Source: Chrysomallon squamiferum
Lineage: Eukaryota; Mollusca; Gastropoda; Neomphalida; Peltospiridae
Assembly (NCBI GenBank): GCA_012295275.1
Contig: CM022674.1
Span: forward strand, 14,209,874 to 14,269,873
Direction: 5' to 3'
DNA length: 60,000 nt
Part shown: positions 46,326-58,154 of the stretch, one piece after another
Numbering within the stretch: the stretch's first letter is position 1
Layout: each line of letters starts with the position of its first letter
Notes under the pieces: model-generated
What the model was told of the DNA's origin: nothing
The model's database searches: none
What the model saw: only the letters and a program-made list of their open reading frames with translations
Made by a program: the position numbers and the translations under genes

Positions 46326-46574
46326 GTGGTAATACAGAATTATCTAGTTGTTGCAGAAAGTGGTTATAGATTAGCGTCGTTAATAACGGAAATTATCAAA
46401 CTTCGTGCAGCCCTTTTCTCATTTCTGTTTCGAGTAGCAGTACCACCTAACGTGATTGCTGCTATAAATAGTACTCTAACTCACGTAATTAGCCGAACTG
46501 GGGCGATTGTCACCGAAAGCGAAGCGGACAATTACGAGTTTATTGACAGCCGAAACAGACGATTATATTTGTAG
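46326..46574 (+). CDS. Possible exon or short ORF (weak)
   Basis: Open frame of 82 codons beginning at a GTG, so only an exon reading makes sense. A pyrimidine-rich tract with TTTCGAGTAG (to about 46436) could be a 3' splice site, after which the frame reads VPPNVIAAINSTLTHVISRT and ends DSRNRRLYL at a TAG. Composition is mixed and CpG-containing, and differs from the ATT repeat right after it. I recognise no domain and there is no nearby AATAAA. Confidence 0.17.
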   Translation: MVIQNYLVVAESGYRLASLITEIIKLRAALFSFLFRVAVPPNVIAAINSTLTHVISRTGAIVTESEADNYEFIDSRNRRLYL

Positions 46575-46599
46575 ATGTTTTTAATTCACCATCACAATT

Positions 46600-46615
46600 A
46601 TTATTATTATTATTA

Positions 46616-46653
<38 letters not shown>
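46600..46653. repeat. (ATT)n
   Basis: ATT run of about 55 bases with one break. Confidence 0.95.
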
Positions 46654-46654
<1 letters not shown>

Positions 46655-46739
46655 GTTAATGTTGCTGCGGTTGTTGTTTTGTTATCGTTGCTGGTTTTGT
46701 ATCTGAAATGTATTTATTTATACATAACTGTAATTCTAC

Positions 46740-46943
46740 TAGTAACAGAAGTAGACATAGTCGTCACAGTAGCAGTAACAGCACTACTAGTAGTAGCTGT
46801 TGTCGTAGTATTGGTAGTACATTATAATTTTTGTAATAGTAGTAGTAGAAGTAGTAACAGTATTAGTAGTAACACTACTAGCAGCAATAGTAATAGTGCT
46901 AATCGCCGTAGCTATAATAGTCGTCATTATCGTCGCCATGGTA
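46740..46943. repeat. TAG-rich degenerate trinucleotides
   Basis: Imperfect GTA/TAG triplets leading into the next array. Confidence 0.75.
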
Positions 46944-48395
46944 GTAGTAGTAGTAGTAGTAGTAGCAGATTAGTAATTCTTGTAATAGTAGTAGCAGCAG
47001 ATTAGTAATTCTTGTAGTAGTAGTAGTAGCAGATTAGTAATTATTGTAATAGTAGTAGCAGATTAGTAATTCTTGTAATAGTAGTAGCAGATTAGTAATT
47101 CTTGTAATAGTAGTAGCAGATTAGTAATTATTGTAGTAGTAGTAGCAGCAGATTAGTAATTATTGTAGTAGTAGTAGCAGATTAGTAATTATTGTAATAG
47201 TAGTAGCAGCAGATTAGTAATTCTTGTAATAGTAGTAGCAGCAGATTAGTAATTATTGTAATAGTAGTAGCAGATTAGTAATTCTTGTAATAGTAGTAGC
47301 AGATTAGTAATTATTGTAGTAGTAGTAGTAGCAGATTAGTAATTCTTGTAATAGTAGTAGCAGCAGATTAGTAATTCTTGTAATAGTAGTAGCAGCAGAT
47401 TAGTAATTATTGTAGTAGTAGTAGTAGTAGTAGTAGCAGCAGATTAGTAATTATTGTAGTAATAGTAGCAGCAGATTAGTAATTCTTGTAATAGTAGCAG
47501 CAGATTAGTAATTATTGTAGTAGTAGTAGTAGCAGATTAGTAATTATTGTAATAGTAGTAGCAGCAGATTAGTAATTATTGTAATAGTAGTAGCAGCAGA
47601 TTAGTAATTCTTGTAGTAATAGTAGTAGCAGCAGATTAGTAATTCTTGTAGTAGTAGTAGTAGCAGCAGATTAGTAATTATTGTAATAGTAGTAGTAGCA
47701 GATTAGTAATTATTGTAGTAGTAGTAGTAGCAGATTAGTAATTCTTGTAGTAATAGTAGTAGCAGCAGATTAGTAATTGTAGTAGTAGTAGCAGCAGATT
47801 AGTAATTCTTGTAATAGTAGTAGCAGCAGAAGTAATTATTGTAGTAGTAGTAGCAGCAGATTAGTAATTATTGTAGTAGTAGCAGCAGATTAGTAATTCT
47901 TGTAGTAGTAGTAGCAGCAGATTAGTAATTATTGTAATAGTAGTAGCAGCAGATTAGTAATTCTTGTAATAGTAGTAGCAGCAGATTAGTAATTCTTGTA
48001 GTAGTAGTAGCAGCAGATTAGTAATTCTTGTAGTAGTAGTAGTAGCAGCAGATTAGTAATTATTGTAGTAGTAGTAGCAGCAGATTAGTAATTATTGTAG
48101 TAGTAGTAGCAGCAGATTAGTAATTATTGTAGTAGTAGCAGCAGATTAGTAATTCTTGTAGTAGTAGCAGCAGATTAGTAATTATTGTAGTAGTAGTAGC
48201 AGCAGATTAGTAATTATTGTAATAGTAGTAGCAGCAGATTAGTAATTCTTGTAATAGTAGTAGCAGATTAGTAATTATTGTAATAGTAGTAGCAGCAGAT
48301 TAGTAATTATTGTAATAGTAGTAGCAGCAGATTAGTAATTCTTGTAATAGTAGTAGCAGATTAGTAATTCTTGTAGTAGTAGTAGCAGTAGTAGA
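46944..48395. repeat. Composite array, AGCAGATTAGTAATT core with TAG spacers
   Basis: About 47 copies of AGCAGATTAGTAATT followed by CTTGTA or ATTGTA, each separated by two to eight TAG or AAT triplets. It is thus a minisatellite whose spacer is itself a variable microsatellite; unit length varies between about 24 and 42 bases, mostly in steps of 3. Confidence 0.97.
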
Positions 48396-49228
48396 AGAAA
48401 GAGTTACGGTAGTAGGAGCAAACTTTGTAATAGAAATTGTTGTCACAGATGTTGTATTGGTTGTAGTAGCTGATGTAGTAGCTGCAGTAATAATGGACGA
48501 ACTGTAGTAAAATCTGTAATGGTTTAAAACTGAGATGAACAGTACAAGAAAAATCTTCATGTTTTCCTTTTCTGTTTTAGTTTTCTTTTTTCTTTTCTTA
48601 TATTTTTATTTATATATTTATTATTATAATTATTATTATTATTATTTTACTGTCAATATTAATACTATTGTTGTTGTTCCTTTACTTTTTTATTATTGTT
48701 TTTTTCTTTCTTTCTTTCTTTCTTTCTTTTACATGCCGGCTGAAACGTGTGAAAAAGGAATATCTGGTGCGAGTTCTGTGTGAGGTGAAAAGTGAGTTAG
48801 TGAAAGTCAATTGACACTTTGTTTCTGCAGTTCACGACAGAGTCCGTGGGCAAGAGCCCCATTCCGAGGAAATTCTGTTTTCTTTGAACTGACGTAATTG
48901 TACCCAAAATAGCAGCTTAATGAACCGTCGAGTGAAGGGAACAGTGCCAGGTTTGTCCGCCCTTCACGCGAAACATTGCACGAGGAGCGATTCAGAAGAA
49001 ATGTCATCTTCTCGGGATTTCTTTTTGTTTTTTTCTTTTCGTCAACTGTGAAATTGAAGATTTTGTAATGTAGTCGTTTACGAGATTTTTTTATCCCCGT
49101 ATTTTTATTTATTTATTATTTATTTTAATTAATTATTATCATATTTGAATATTTTTGATTCTTGTTAATGATTATTTTGTAAAAGTAAAATTCAAAATTG
49201 TCTTTGAAAAGTTCAAATAATCCCAGAA
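48396..49228. other. Complex block between arrays
   Basis: An ATT patch at 48605-48648 and TTTC at 48703-48729. 48750-49015 is non-repetitive, CpG-containing sequence with a TTTCTGCAG acceptor-like site at 48831; the frames after it stop within 18-22 codons. It could be a conserved non-coding element; nothing is diagnostic. Confidence 0.35.
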
Positions 49229-49475
49229 ATATATATATGTGTGTATGTGTGTGTGTATGTGTGTGTATGTGTGTGTGTATGTGTGTATGTGTGTGTATGT
49301 GTGCGTGTATGTGTATGTGTGTGCGTGTATGTGTATGTGTGTGTATGTGTGCGTGTATGTGTGTATGTATGTGTATGTGTGTGTATGTGTCTGCGTGTGT
49401 GTGCGTGGTTATGTGTGTGCGTGTATGTGTGTGTGGTTATGTGTGTGCGTGTATGTGTATGTGTATGTGTGTGTG
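49229..49475. repeat. TG/TATG/TGCG imperfect repeat
   Basis: GTGTATGTGTGTGCGTGTAT-type units in variable order. + frames are artefacts. Confidence 0.95.
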
Positions 49476-49624
49476 TTTTAATTTATGTACTTTTCCACTT
49501 ATAACTCATTTATTTGGTTAGTGTGTAGTATTTGTATATATCTATAATACATACATTTATTTGGTTAGTTATTTCTGTAGTATGTGTGTATGTATGGATT
49601 ATTATTATTATTATTAATTATGAA

Positions 49625-49836
49625 ACACAGATATAAACAATGAAACAAACACTAGTTATTAAATCACAGATATAACAATGAAACAAATACTAGTTATTAA
49701 ATCACAGATATAACAATGAAACAAATACTAGTTATTAAATCACAGATATATCAATGAAACAACTACTAGTTATTAAATCACAGATATAACAATGAAACAA
49801 ACACTAGTTATTAAATCACAGATACAGACAACGAAA
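49625..49836. repeat. 38 bp minisatellite, about 5.5 copies
   Basis: The unit is AAATCACAGATATAACAATG plus AAACAAATACTAGTTATT, with single-base variants. Confidence 0.95.
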
Positions 49837-49856
49837 CAGAAAGTAATTTATTTTTA

Positions 49857-50117
49857 TTACCTACATTGTATTACTTCTTGAGACTGTTTGAAAAACTCAT
49901 TACAGAGAATTAAACTGCCCGAGGCACCACGGAGAAATTGTGTTTTACAGAGAATCTCAGCAGAATCTGCAAACTGGCGAAACGAGCGAGCAGACTGACA
50001 AGTGGGTTGGTTCTGTTTTCTCTCACCTCGTCTTGCTAAACACCACGACTCTTGTCTGGAATTGTCGTCGTTTCCGCTGTAGCTGGCTGCCTCGTTGAAA
50101 CGCTGTCGAGTTGTCAT
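49857..50117 (-). CDS. Possible small ORF, polar protein (weak)
   Basis: Minus-strand ATG frame of 86 codons beginning MTTRQRFNEAASYSGNDDNS. It has mixed composition, no membrane segment and no domain I know. The stop overlaps AATAAA-like sequence (TAATAAAAATAAA). A GAG then GTGAGA inside the frame, after about 30 codons, could be a splice donor. A TATAAA lies only about 17 bases before the ATG, too close to serve it. It may be an exon, a small gene or chance. Confidence 0.2.
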   Translation of the reverse strand: MTTRQRFNEAASYSGNDDNSRQESWCLARRGERKQNQPTCQSARSFRQFADSAEILCKTQFLRGASGSLILCNEFFKQSQEVIQCR

Positions 50118-50280
50118 TGTAAAACTTTCATTTATAGTGCAAACATCTTGTGTGCTTCAGAATAGTTTCTGAGTGTCTGTGTCTTTGTGTCTGTCTGTCA
50201 CCCTTCCTCTGTCTGTCTCTGCTTTCTCTAAGATATATCCATTCTCTTTTCTTTCCTTTTTTGCATATACAGGCATACAG

Positions 50281-50444
<164 letters not shown>

Positions 50445-51487
50445 GTGCGGGGATAAAATCACAAAGGACAAAATGTCAGCAGTTTATTGTGATTATAAAC
50501 AAAAGCCCAGATGTTGATTTTAAAAATGTTCATACTATAACTAATATCGACGTGTGTTATATATTTAAAATCCAGCCTGTATACATGAGTGTTTTTTTTT
50601 TATATGTGAGCATTTTAAATAAATGTAAGAAGCTATGGCATGATCATATCGCTGGTTGTTTGTAAATGTATTACATGTAAAGACAGAGAAAGTCTAGAAA
50701 CTTCTCAGTCCACGTACACTTTGTGATTTACTAGACATTCTCAAACAGCCAGTCACGAAGTGAAGCAAGCTGTTGACTTCAGGAAACAAAATTTTTTATT
50801 TTAGTTCCACACTTTTCGTCTAGACGAGAATATCCTTTTCTCGACATTTTGTTTTTGTTTTGTTTTTTTCATTAAAATGAGTTGACAGTTGTCTGCCGCC
50901 AGGGGGCGCGAGTGTGGATCTGTCAGCTGTTTCTAAGTGATGACAGATTAGTCAGTTTTACGACTCTTCCCTGTTTACGACTGTTTTATCTTTGACGTTT
51001 AATGGAAGTCACAATTTCCCGGAAATAAATAAATAACTTTGCTAAATAAATGAATATAGCGTAAGCAGAGAATCGTCTGCTACTTATGTGATCTATAAAT
51101 AGAACTTGTGTACAGTTATAACAACTGCTGTTTCTGGTATTTATTTGATAAAAGCAAATTTTTCATTTGTCTCTCAAGATTGAGAGGTGAGACAACTATT
51201 GTCATATTTTGTACGGATTTTGATTAATATGAAGATTACTTTGATGATAATTAATGTTTGTATTTTATGTGCAAAGATTGTTTTTACATGAGTGAATGGA
51301 TGTTTGTGTGTGCGTGTGAGAAAGGGGGAGACAGAATGAGAAAGAGAAGTAGAAACAGAGAGTGAGAGATTTCTATACAAACAGCTAGACTGAGGTGTGC
51401 AAACTTAGTTCAATATGAAGAATGTTTAGAAGTTAGTTGAAGTTTATTTCTTCATATATAAAGACTGCTTCTGCTTGTTTTGGGTGT
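50445..51487. other. Complex DNA with a CTCF-like site
   Basis: No gene is supported. 50700-51010 is mixed-composition sequence around the CTCF-like site. Confidence 0.45.
50896..50909 (+). promoter_or_regulatory. CTCF motif, exact core match
   Basis: CCGCCAGGGGGCGC matches the canonical CTCF core (CCRSYAGRGGGCGC-type) at every position, in a window where such GC-rich words are rare outside the 16.4-18.2 kb array. Same orientation as the weaker sites at 9909 and 19736. Binding is inferred. Confidence 0.45.
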
Positions 51488-53044
51488 GTGTATGTCTCTG
51501 TATATGTGTGTGTGTGTATGTGTGTACGTGTAACTGTATATGTGTGTACGTGTAACTGTATATGTGTGTGTCTGTATGTGTGTACGTGTAACTGTATATG
51601 TGTGTGTCTGTATGTGTGTACGTATAACTGTATATGTGTGTGTGTAACTGTATATGTGTGTGTCTGTATGTGTGTACGTGTAACTGTATATGTGTGTGTC
51701 TGTATGTGTGTGAAGGTCTCTGTATATGTGTGTGTCTGTATGTGTGTGTATGTCTCTGTATATGTGTGTGTCTGTATGTGTGTACGTGTAACTGTATATG
51801 TGTGTTTCTGTGTATGTGTGTATGTAACTGTATATGTGTGTTTCTGTATGTGTGTGTGTAACTGATATGTGTGTACGTGTAACTGTATATGTGTGTGTCT
51901 GTATGTGTGTGAAGGTCTCTGTATATGTGTGTGTCTGTATGTGTGTGTATGTAACTGTATATGTGTGTGTATGTATGTGTGTACGTGTAACTGTATATGT
52001 GTGTGTCTGTTTGTGTGTACGTGTAACTGTATATGTGTGTGTATGTATGTGTGTACGTGTAACTGTATATGTGTGTGTCTGTATGTGTGTACGTGTAACT
52101 GTATATGTGTGTGTCTGTATGTGTGTACGTGTAACTGTATATGTGTGTGTCTGTATGTGTGTACGTGTAACTGTATATGTGTGTGTCTGTGTGTGTGTGC
52201 GTGTAACTGTATATGTGTGTGTCTGTATGTGTGTACGTGTAACTGTATATGTGTGTGTCTGTATGTGTGTACGTGTAACTGTATATGTGTGTGTCTGTGT
52301 GTGTGTACGTGTAACTGTGTATGTGTGTGTGTAACTGTATATGTGTGTGTCTGTATGTGTGTATATGTAACTGTGTGTATGTGTGTACGTGTAACTGTAT
52401 ATGTGTGTGTCTGTGTGTGTGTACGTGTAACTGTATATGTGTGTGTCTGTATGTGTGTACGTGTAACTGTATATGTGTGTGTCTGTATGTGTGTACGTGT
52501 AACTGTATATGTGTGTGTCTGTGTGTGTGTACGTGTAACTGTATATGTGTGTACGTGTAACTGTATATGTGTGTGTCTGTATGTGTGTACGTGTAACTGT
52601 GTATGTGTGTGTGTGTAATGTATGTGTGTACGTGTAACTGTGTATGTGTGTGTCTGTATGTGTGTACGTGTAACTGTATATGTGTGTGTCTGTATGTGTG
52701 TACGTGTAACTGTATATGTGTGTGTCTGTATGTGTGTACGTGTAACTGTATATGTGTGTGTCTGTATGTGTGTGTACGTGTAACTGTGTATGTGTGTACG
52801 TGTAACTGTATATGTGTGTACGTGTAACTGTGTATGTGTGTACGTGTAACTGTGTATGTGTGTACGTGTAACTGTGTATGTGTGTACGTGTAACTGTGTA
52901 TGTGTGTACGTGTAACTGTGTATGTGTGTACGTGTAACTGTATATGTGTGTGTCTGTATGTGTGTACGTGTAACTGTGTATGTGTGTGTCTGTATGTGTG
53001 TGCGTGTAACTGTGTATGTGTGTACGTGTAACTGTATATGTGTG
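51488..53044. repeat. 36 bp minisatellite with 22-24 bp short forms
   Basis: The long unit is GTACGTGTAACTGTATATGT plus GTGTGTCTGTATGTGT. Short units lacking the CTGTATGT half dominate at 52790-52930. Since 36 is 12 codons, the minus strand stays open over the whole array (561 codons, His/Thr/Tyr-rich with the 12-residue period THIQLHVHTYRH) and so do long + frames. Openness on both strands argues for an array, not a gene. Confidence 0.96.
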
Positions 53045-53106
53045 CAGGTATGCGTCTGTCTGTATGCGTGTGTGTGATCAGTAACAACGTCGTTGATGTT
53101 TTATAG

Positions 53107-53340
53107 ATCACGACAACAAGGAGACCCAAATATCATCTTCATCTCTACGTTCACTACGACACGACAACATCTTGTCATCACAGTCACTCGACACAGAAAT
53201 CAACAGCAGCAACTGTTCTACTTGTAAACATGTCTGAACAGCCCAGCTTCTCGATACTGAAAACAAAGGACAGTAACTCTTCAGTATTATATAAGAGGAG
53301 CCATGTGTACGTCAACTTCAGTTCTCTTGGCAATCATTAA
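53107..53340 (+). CDS. Possible exon after the 36 bp array (weak)
   Basis: Directly after TGTTTTATAG at 53106 a frame is open for 77 codons to a TAA, including VLLVNMSEQPSFSILKTKDS and ending VNFSSLGNH. The acceptor lacks a good pyrimidine tract. AATAAA occurs about 330 bases downstream. No family recognised. Confidence 0.15.
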   Translation: MTTTRRPKYHLHLYVHYDTTTSCHHSHSTQKSTAATVLLVNMSEQPSFSILKTKDSNSSVLYKRSHVYVNFSSLGNH

Positions 53341-54266
53341 ATCTCGTGGTTTCTCACTGAATCTCGTGATTTCTCACAATCGCGATTTCGTCTTTGTCCT
53401 TTGACGAGTGAGGAATATGTAGTAAATTATTTTTAGTATACTGTAAAATTCTTAGAAAACTTGGACTTGCTGATGTTAAATGAACGTGTTTAGCTTCACG
53501 CCATCAGCGCAGTCACGCGCCATACAAACAATTTGTACTTTATATGAAAAATGGCGCACTCAGCTGATCTGTTGCTCTAAGGTCACGTGTCAGGTCCATA
53601 AACAACAACAACATATCCCAGTTCTTGTATCTCAGTAAAATTCTGAGCAGTAAATTATAACTCTGAAATAAAATGACTGGAATCTGACGTTACAACTTGA
53701 GATGGCATCAGAAATGAGACAACTGAAAAACGAGTGAGATGTTGCTAGTTAAACATTAATGGTTCTGTACTTTTCTTTAATCCAGTATTTCGTGTTGAAA
53801 ATGTCAATTTTTTCTGTTCAATTAAAGTTCGTTTTATTCTAGTCTCCTTTTGCTGTCGTGCACTTTCTGAGATACAAGATTTTACATAACAGATTTTTTT
53901 TTCTTTCTTTTTTTCTTTTTAATTTTTTTTTTATCATCATTTCTTTATCAATGTTATTACGACGACCAGCAGCTGAAGAATCACGAACTCGATTGATCGT
54001 GTTGTATGTTTTCTCGATGGAGTCAAAATTCTCTTTATCTTGTCTGTCACTTCTCACTCATTACTTGTACACTCCAAGTTTCCAGTCCGTTCAAGAGATG
54101 ACAGCAGAGAGGAAAGTTATTCCATGTTTCCAACACTTCCACAAGCTCGCAAAATATTTTACTACATTTTTTTTTTTATTAATGCTTTTACTGTTGTGAC
54201 ATAAGTAAAACAAATTTTATTTAAATAATTTATTATCTTTCTTAAAGTCTGAATTTTCTGTATGTG
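53341..54266. other. Complex DNA, no supported gene
   Basis: T-rich patches at 53886-53935. Overlapping frames on both strands at 53839-54199 have no domain. Confidence 0.45.
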
Positions 54267-54545
54267 TTTGTGTGTGTTTTAGTATGTGCGTGCGTGCGTG
54301 TGTGTGTGAGTGTGTGTGTGTCTGTTTGTGATTACGTTTTAAATAACAACAACAAGCAAGATTATATTCCGACTTCTGATCTGATAATAATAAAAGTGTT
54401 TTTAACTAACAACTGTAATTCATTCATCCGTCAATTCTCCATCTGTCTGGCTACCTACTTACCTACTTGTTTATCTGTCTATCGATTAATTAGTCTATCC
54501 ATCTGTTTATCTTTCTATACATCTAAGTATCTATCTATCAGTATA
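54267..54545. repeat. (GT)n and CTAT/CTGT patches
   Basis: GT/GTGC at 54267-54325 and degenerate CTAT/CTGT at 54440-54545, separated by AT-rich sequence. Confidence 0.8.
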
Positions 54546-54969
54546 TTTGTTTGTTTGCCTGTATGTATGTCTAGTACATTTAACTTCATTGTCTTCCTGT
54601 ATCATCACTCTCATACGTTTACGTGAAACAGTGTTCCGTTTATAACGTACAAATAACAACAACAAAATACATTCCAGCGTTCGCGAAAACAAAAATTGTT
54701 GTTTGAAGCAGATCTGCTTTATCTCATGTTGGTGCTGAGTACGTAGTGTTGTCGTGTACGCGTGGATGTTGTAGTCTTTTTTAAAGCTTCATAAAATGTC
54801 TGCAGATTTACGACTCCGGGTCAGACGTTGTTAACAAGATGAACTGACTACGTCAGCATTTATTTCAAAACAGCTTAAACGTGGTAATTTTAGAAAGAAG
54901 TAATTTTCTACAAATGAACAGAGGGATAGTTTCAGTTCTAACGACGTTGTTGTTTTACAAAGTCAGACT

Positions 54970-55110
54970 CGGTGTCGCTGTGGTTAAGACGTCGACTTAA
55001 AAGTGACAGTTAATTGGATCGCTTCCAGGTTCGTCGCTTCTGCGCGTAGATAAAATAAAGATTTAAAGAGATTTACTCTAACACACTTCTCGTCTCTTAC
55101 TCATAGAAAG
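54970..55110 (+). mobile_element. Decayed SINE, second tRNA-derived family
   Basis: GTGTCGCTGTGGTTAAGACG followed by TCGACTTAAAAGTGACAG and CAGGTTCGTCGC, then TCTAACACACTTCTCGTCTC further on, resembles in order a second SINE family that I recall from molluscs. The A box is recognisable, while the B box has several changes. Ends unclear. Confidence 0.4.
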
Positions 55111-56261
55111 TAATAGCAGCAGTTCCATCAAAATTTATAGTTTGTTTTTATTATCTATTTTATTTTATTTTATTTATTTATTTATTTTTTCTTCAAATGT
55201 TTTGTGTTAAAAGTACTTTTCAGTATTTTAAAAAATAATAAATTACAGTTCAGTTAGTTACAACTCATTAATCCAGAAATCGCCAATTTTTACTGGTTTG
55301 CAAATCAACAAATATTTGAACCGATCAATAAACCAAACATTCAACCAAACATCCACTGAAACAAACAATCAACCATTCATTGAAATAAACCACAACCCAG
55401 CTTTCGCTCCAGTATTCTGTTAGTAGGTTAGCGAGTTAGATACAGGGACACGTGACAAGCCAAAGAGACCAGTTTTATATGAGGTATAAATACTTGTACT
55501 GGCAGCAGAACAAAAACAAAAACTAGTCAAATAAAATATTGTAGATCAGCAAAATTATCAACCTGGTTGAAATATTGTTTCGTTTGTCGACGCAGACATT
55601 TATTTAAGGATGTTTATAAAAGAAACTTCCGGTAAGGGAAACAACTCTTTTAGATCAAACATACTATGTGAATTTATTTACTTCCCTTAGTTTTTACAAA
55701 TAGAATTAAAACGAACAATAATAACGATTTCCGCCTGCTTTACTGCGTTGCAATGTGCTGATTATAAAATAGACGACAGTAAACAAAGAATTAGAAATAT
55801 AAATCTATATTCAAACACACACGTTTCAAACTACATTACCTGCAAGACCTGTAAAAGAAAAACATATCCAAATCACACAGAAAAAAAGATTTAGAAACAG
55901 AAAAAAAACAGTAGAAGAAAAAAAAAACTACCACCCTCCCCCCCAAAAAACAGCTGTGTGAACAGAAGACAAAACGCGGTGTAGGCTACTACAGCGGTGA
56001 ACTTTAGTCGAAGTGCTGCAGACAGAGAATGAGAGAAAAACGTTGTCTTCTTCTGAATGTCGTAGTCTCAGTAATCTGCTGCTTTGTAAATTTACAACAT
56101 GACTTTTTTCTTTGTTTCTCAGTTTTGTTGACATCTGTGCCTGTTATTCAGTCTGTCTGCAAACTAAGAATATTTACAACAAAACCACAACTGCGACGAC
56201 AAATAGCTTATAGACGTTCATGTAAAATACAACAACAACAAAAAACAACACAAAAAACACA
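55111..56261. other. AT-rich complex DNA, no supported gene
   Basis: TTTTA/TTTA patch at 55148-55190. CAAACATTCAACCA-like near-repeats at 55320-55390. A 78-codon + frame at 56029-56265 starts with a hydrophobic segment but runs into the A-rich repeat; a signal peptide cannot be excluded, yet nothing supports a gene. Confidence 0.4.
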
Positions 56262-56280
56262 TTAATAATAAAAAAAATAA

Positions 56281-56315
<35 letters not shown>

Positions 56316-56410
56316 ACAAACAAATAAATAAACAAATAAATAAATAATAATTATAATATATAATAAATAAATAAATAAACAAATAAATAAACAAATAAAT
56401 AAATAAATAG
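56262..56410. repeat. (AAAT)n with AAAC variants
   Basis: AAAT units with regularly placed AAAC, in two blocks around an AT spacer at 56346-56365. Confidence 0.96.
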
Positions 56411-56771
56411 AAATTAATATCTATATAAATGTTTCGTATTTTACGTATACTCAGTCTTTAAAGACGTATGTTCTAAATGACGTCCCAACGAAAATATAAC
56501 ATTCCTTTCTGATAATTATTATTCTAGAAAATATTTTAATTCAAAAACACTTTTCATTTATTATTTATATATTTATTTGTCTGTTTATTATTATTATTAT
56601 TGTTGTTGTTGTTATGATTATTATTATTATTACGTCACTATGATTAACCTGTATAACTTTACTAACAGTCGTTGTGTCCCGATCTTTGACGAAGGTTTCC
56701 TGACTCTCGTTTTCACTGCTTCCTGTCTTGCGCTGTCCTAAGTCAAGTGGTTCCTTTCCAGTACTGATACG

Positions 56772-56840
56772 TTTTTTTTTTTTTTTTTTTTTTTTTTTCC
56801 TTTATTATCTCTTGGTTTTTTTTTTTTTGGTTTTTTTTTG
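56772..56840. repeat. Poly(T) runs
   Basis: A run of about 28 T followed by shorter T runs with GG breaks. Confidence 0.95.
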
Positions 56841-57126
56841 ATAATTTCCATTCATTGGGTGAGGCAATGTCCGTCAGTTTCTGTTATTCTGATGACGTGC
56901 AGGTCCACTTCGGATTTCACGCGTGTGACGTCACATACGTGACCTTCGTTTTCTCTCTTACCCAGATGTTTGTTTCTCGTTTCCAGAATGTAAAGTTTAA
57001 TGCACCTCACGCCGTGTTTTTCTTTGCCTAAATTCCAGGCTGGTGCTGTTCTGCTGTGGAATGATTTATTGTTATTGTTATGGAATGACGTATCAATAAA
57101 AGCGATTGCTTTTCACCATTTATATT
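56841..57126. other. Complex spacer
   Basis: CpG-containing sequence with CACGCGTGTGACGTCAC near 56917-56933, which includes a perfect CRE (TGACGTCA). No open frame of note. Confidence 0.35.
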
Positions 57127-57352
57127 GGCGGCACTGTGTCATCAACTTGTTGATACAACGGTACTGTGTCATCAACATATTGATACAATGGTACTGTGTC
57201 ATCAACATATTGATACAACGGTACTGTGTCATTAACATGTTGATAGAATGGTACTGTGTCATCAGCATGTTGATACAACGGCACTGAGTCATCAACGTAG
57301 TGATACAACGGTGATGTTTCATCAATATATTGATACAGTGGGTACCGTCATC
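57127..57352. repeat. 30 bp minisatellite, about 7 copies
   Basis: The unit is TGATACAACGGTACTGTGTC plus ATCAACATAT. The period is 10 codons, so open frames occur on both strands (INILIQ... and its reverse); artefacts. Confidence 0.96.
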
Positions 57353-57434
57353 AACATAAAAAGTAAAAACAAAAATAAAAGAACAAAATATATTTTATTA
57401 CCACAGTTTTACAATGCACAGAGGAAATAAACAC

Positions 57435-57600
57435 AACTTCAAAATTATAACATTTTCTTTTAATTAAAAGTTATAACACATATTCCATTAATTCAAAATT
57501 ATAACATATATTCTTTTAATTAAAAGTTATTACACGTAATCTATTAATTCAAAATTATAACATATATTCCAGTAATTTAAAATTATATTACAGTAATTAG
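57435..57600. repeat. AT-rich repeat of about 55 bp, 3 copies
   Basis: ATTCAAAATTATAACATATA recurs at about 57490 and 57546, with an earlier copy near 57437. Between them AATTAAAAGTTAT recurs. Confidence 0.8.
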
Positions 57601-58154
57601 TAATTAGAAAACAGTATATTTCAGTGTCTGTATTGTAATTAGGTAATTATGAAATGTCAGGCCTGACTGCGTTCAGTTACAGAATTAAAATTAATTATTT
57701 TGAATTACTGAAATAAAAAATTAAATCGTTTAGGTGTTATACTTGAGTCATTCAAAATCATTACCAGCTATATTTCAATAAGTTAATTATATATGTAGCA
57801 GTTTATATTTCAAAATGCTAAAGGATTATGTTTAAATAATCAAAAATTATTCAGTTATAATTCATTAACTGATAGCTGAAATTATTTATGTTGGCATTGC
57901 ACAAAATTATGGTACATTATGTTTGAATAATTCAGAATAAAACGACATTAATGTTCAATAATTAAACAAACAAATAAATGAATAGTAAAATATAAAAGAA
58001 GGAAAGAAGGAAAACAGGAAAAAAGAAGTAGAGAAAGTTGTTTGAACAACTGAGAATGGTATCAGTGATGCCAGTCGTCGCGTTACAGTTGAGATATTTA
58101 CACGTTTGAAAAGACAACCGTAGCCCGACGATTACATTCAGTGTAATAAAGTAC
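57601..58154. other. AT-rich complex DNA, nothing recognised
   Basis: No repeat, frame or motif worth naming. Confidence 0.55.

Noticed and set aside
50135-50145. TATAAA just upstream of the minus-strand ATG at 50117
   Set aside because: It is about 17 bases from the ATG, which leaves no room for a normal transcription start and leader.
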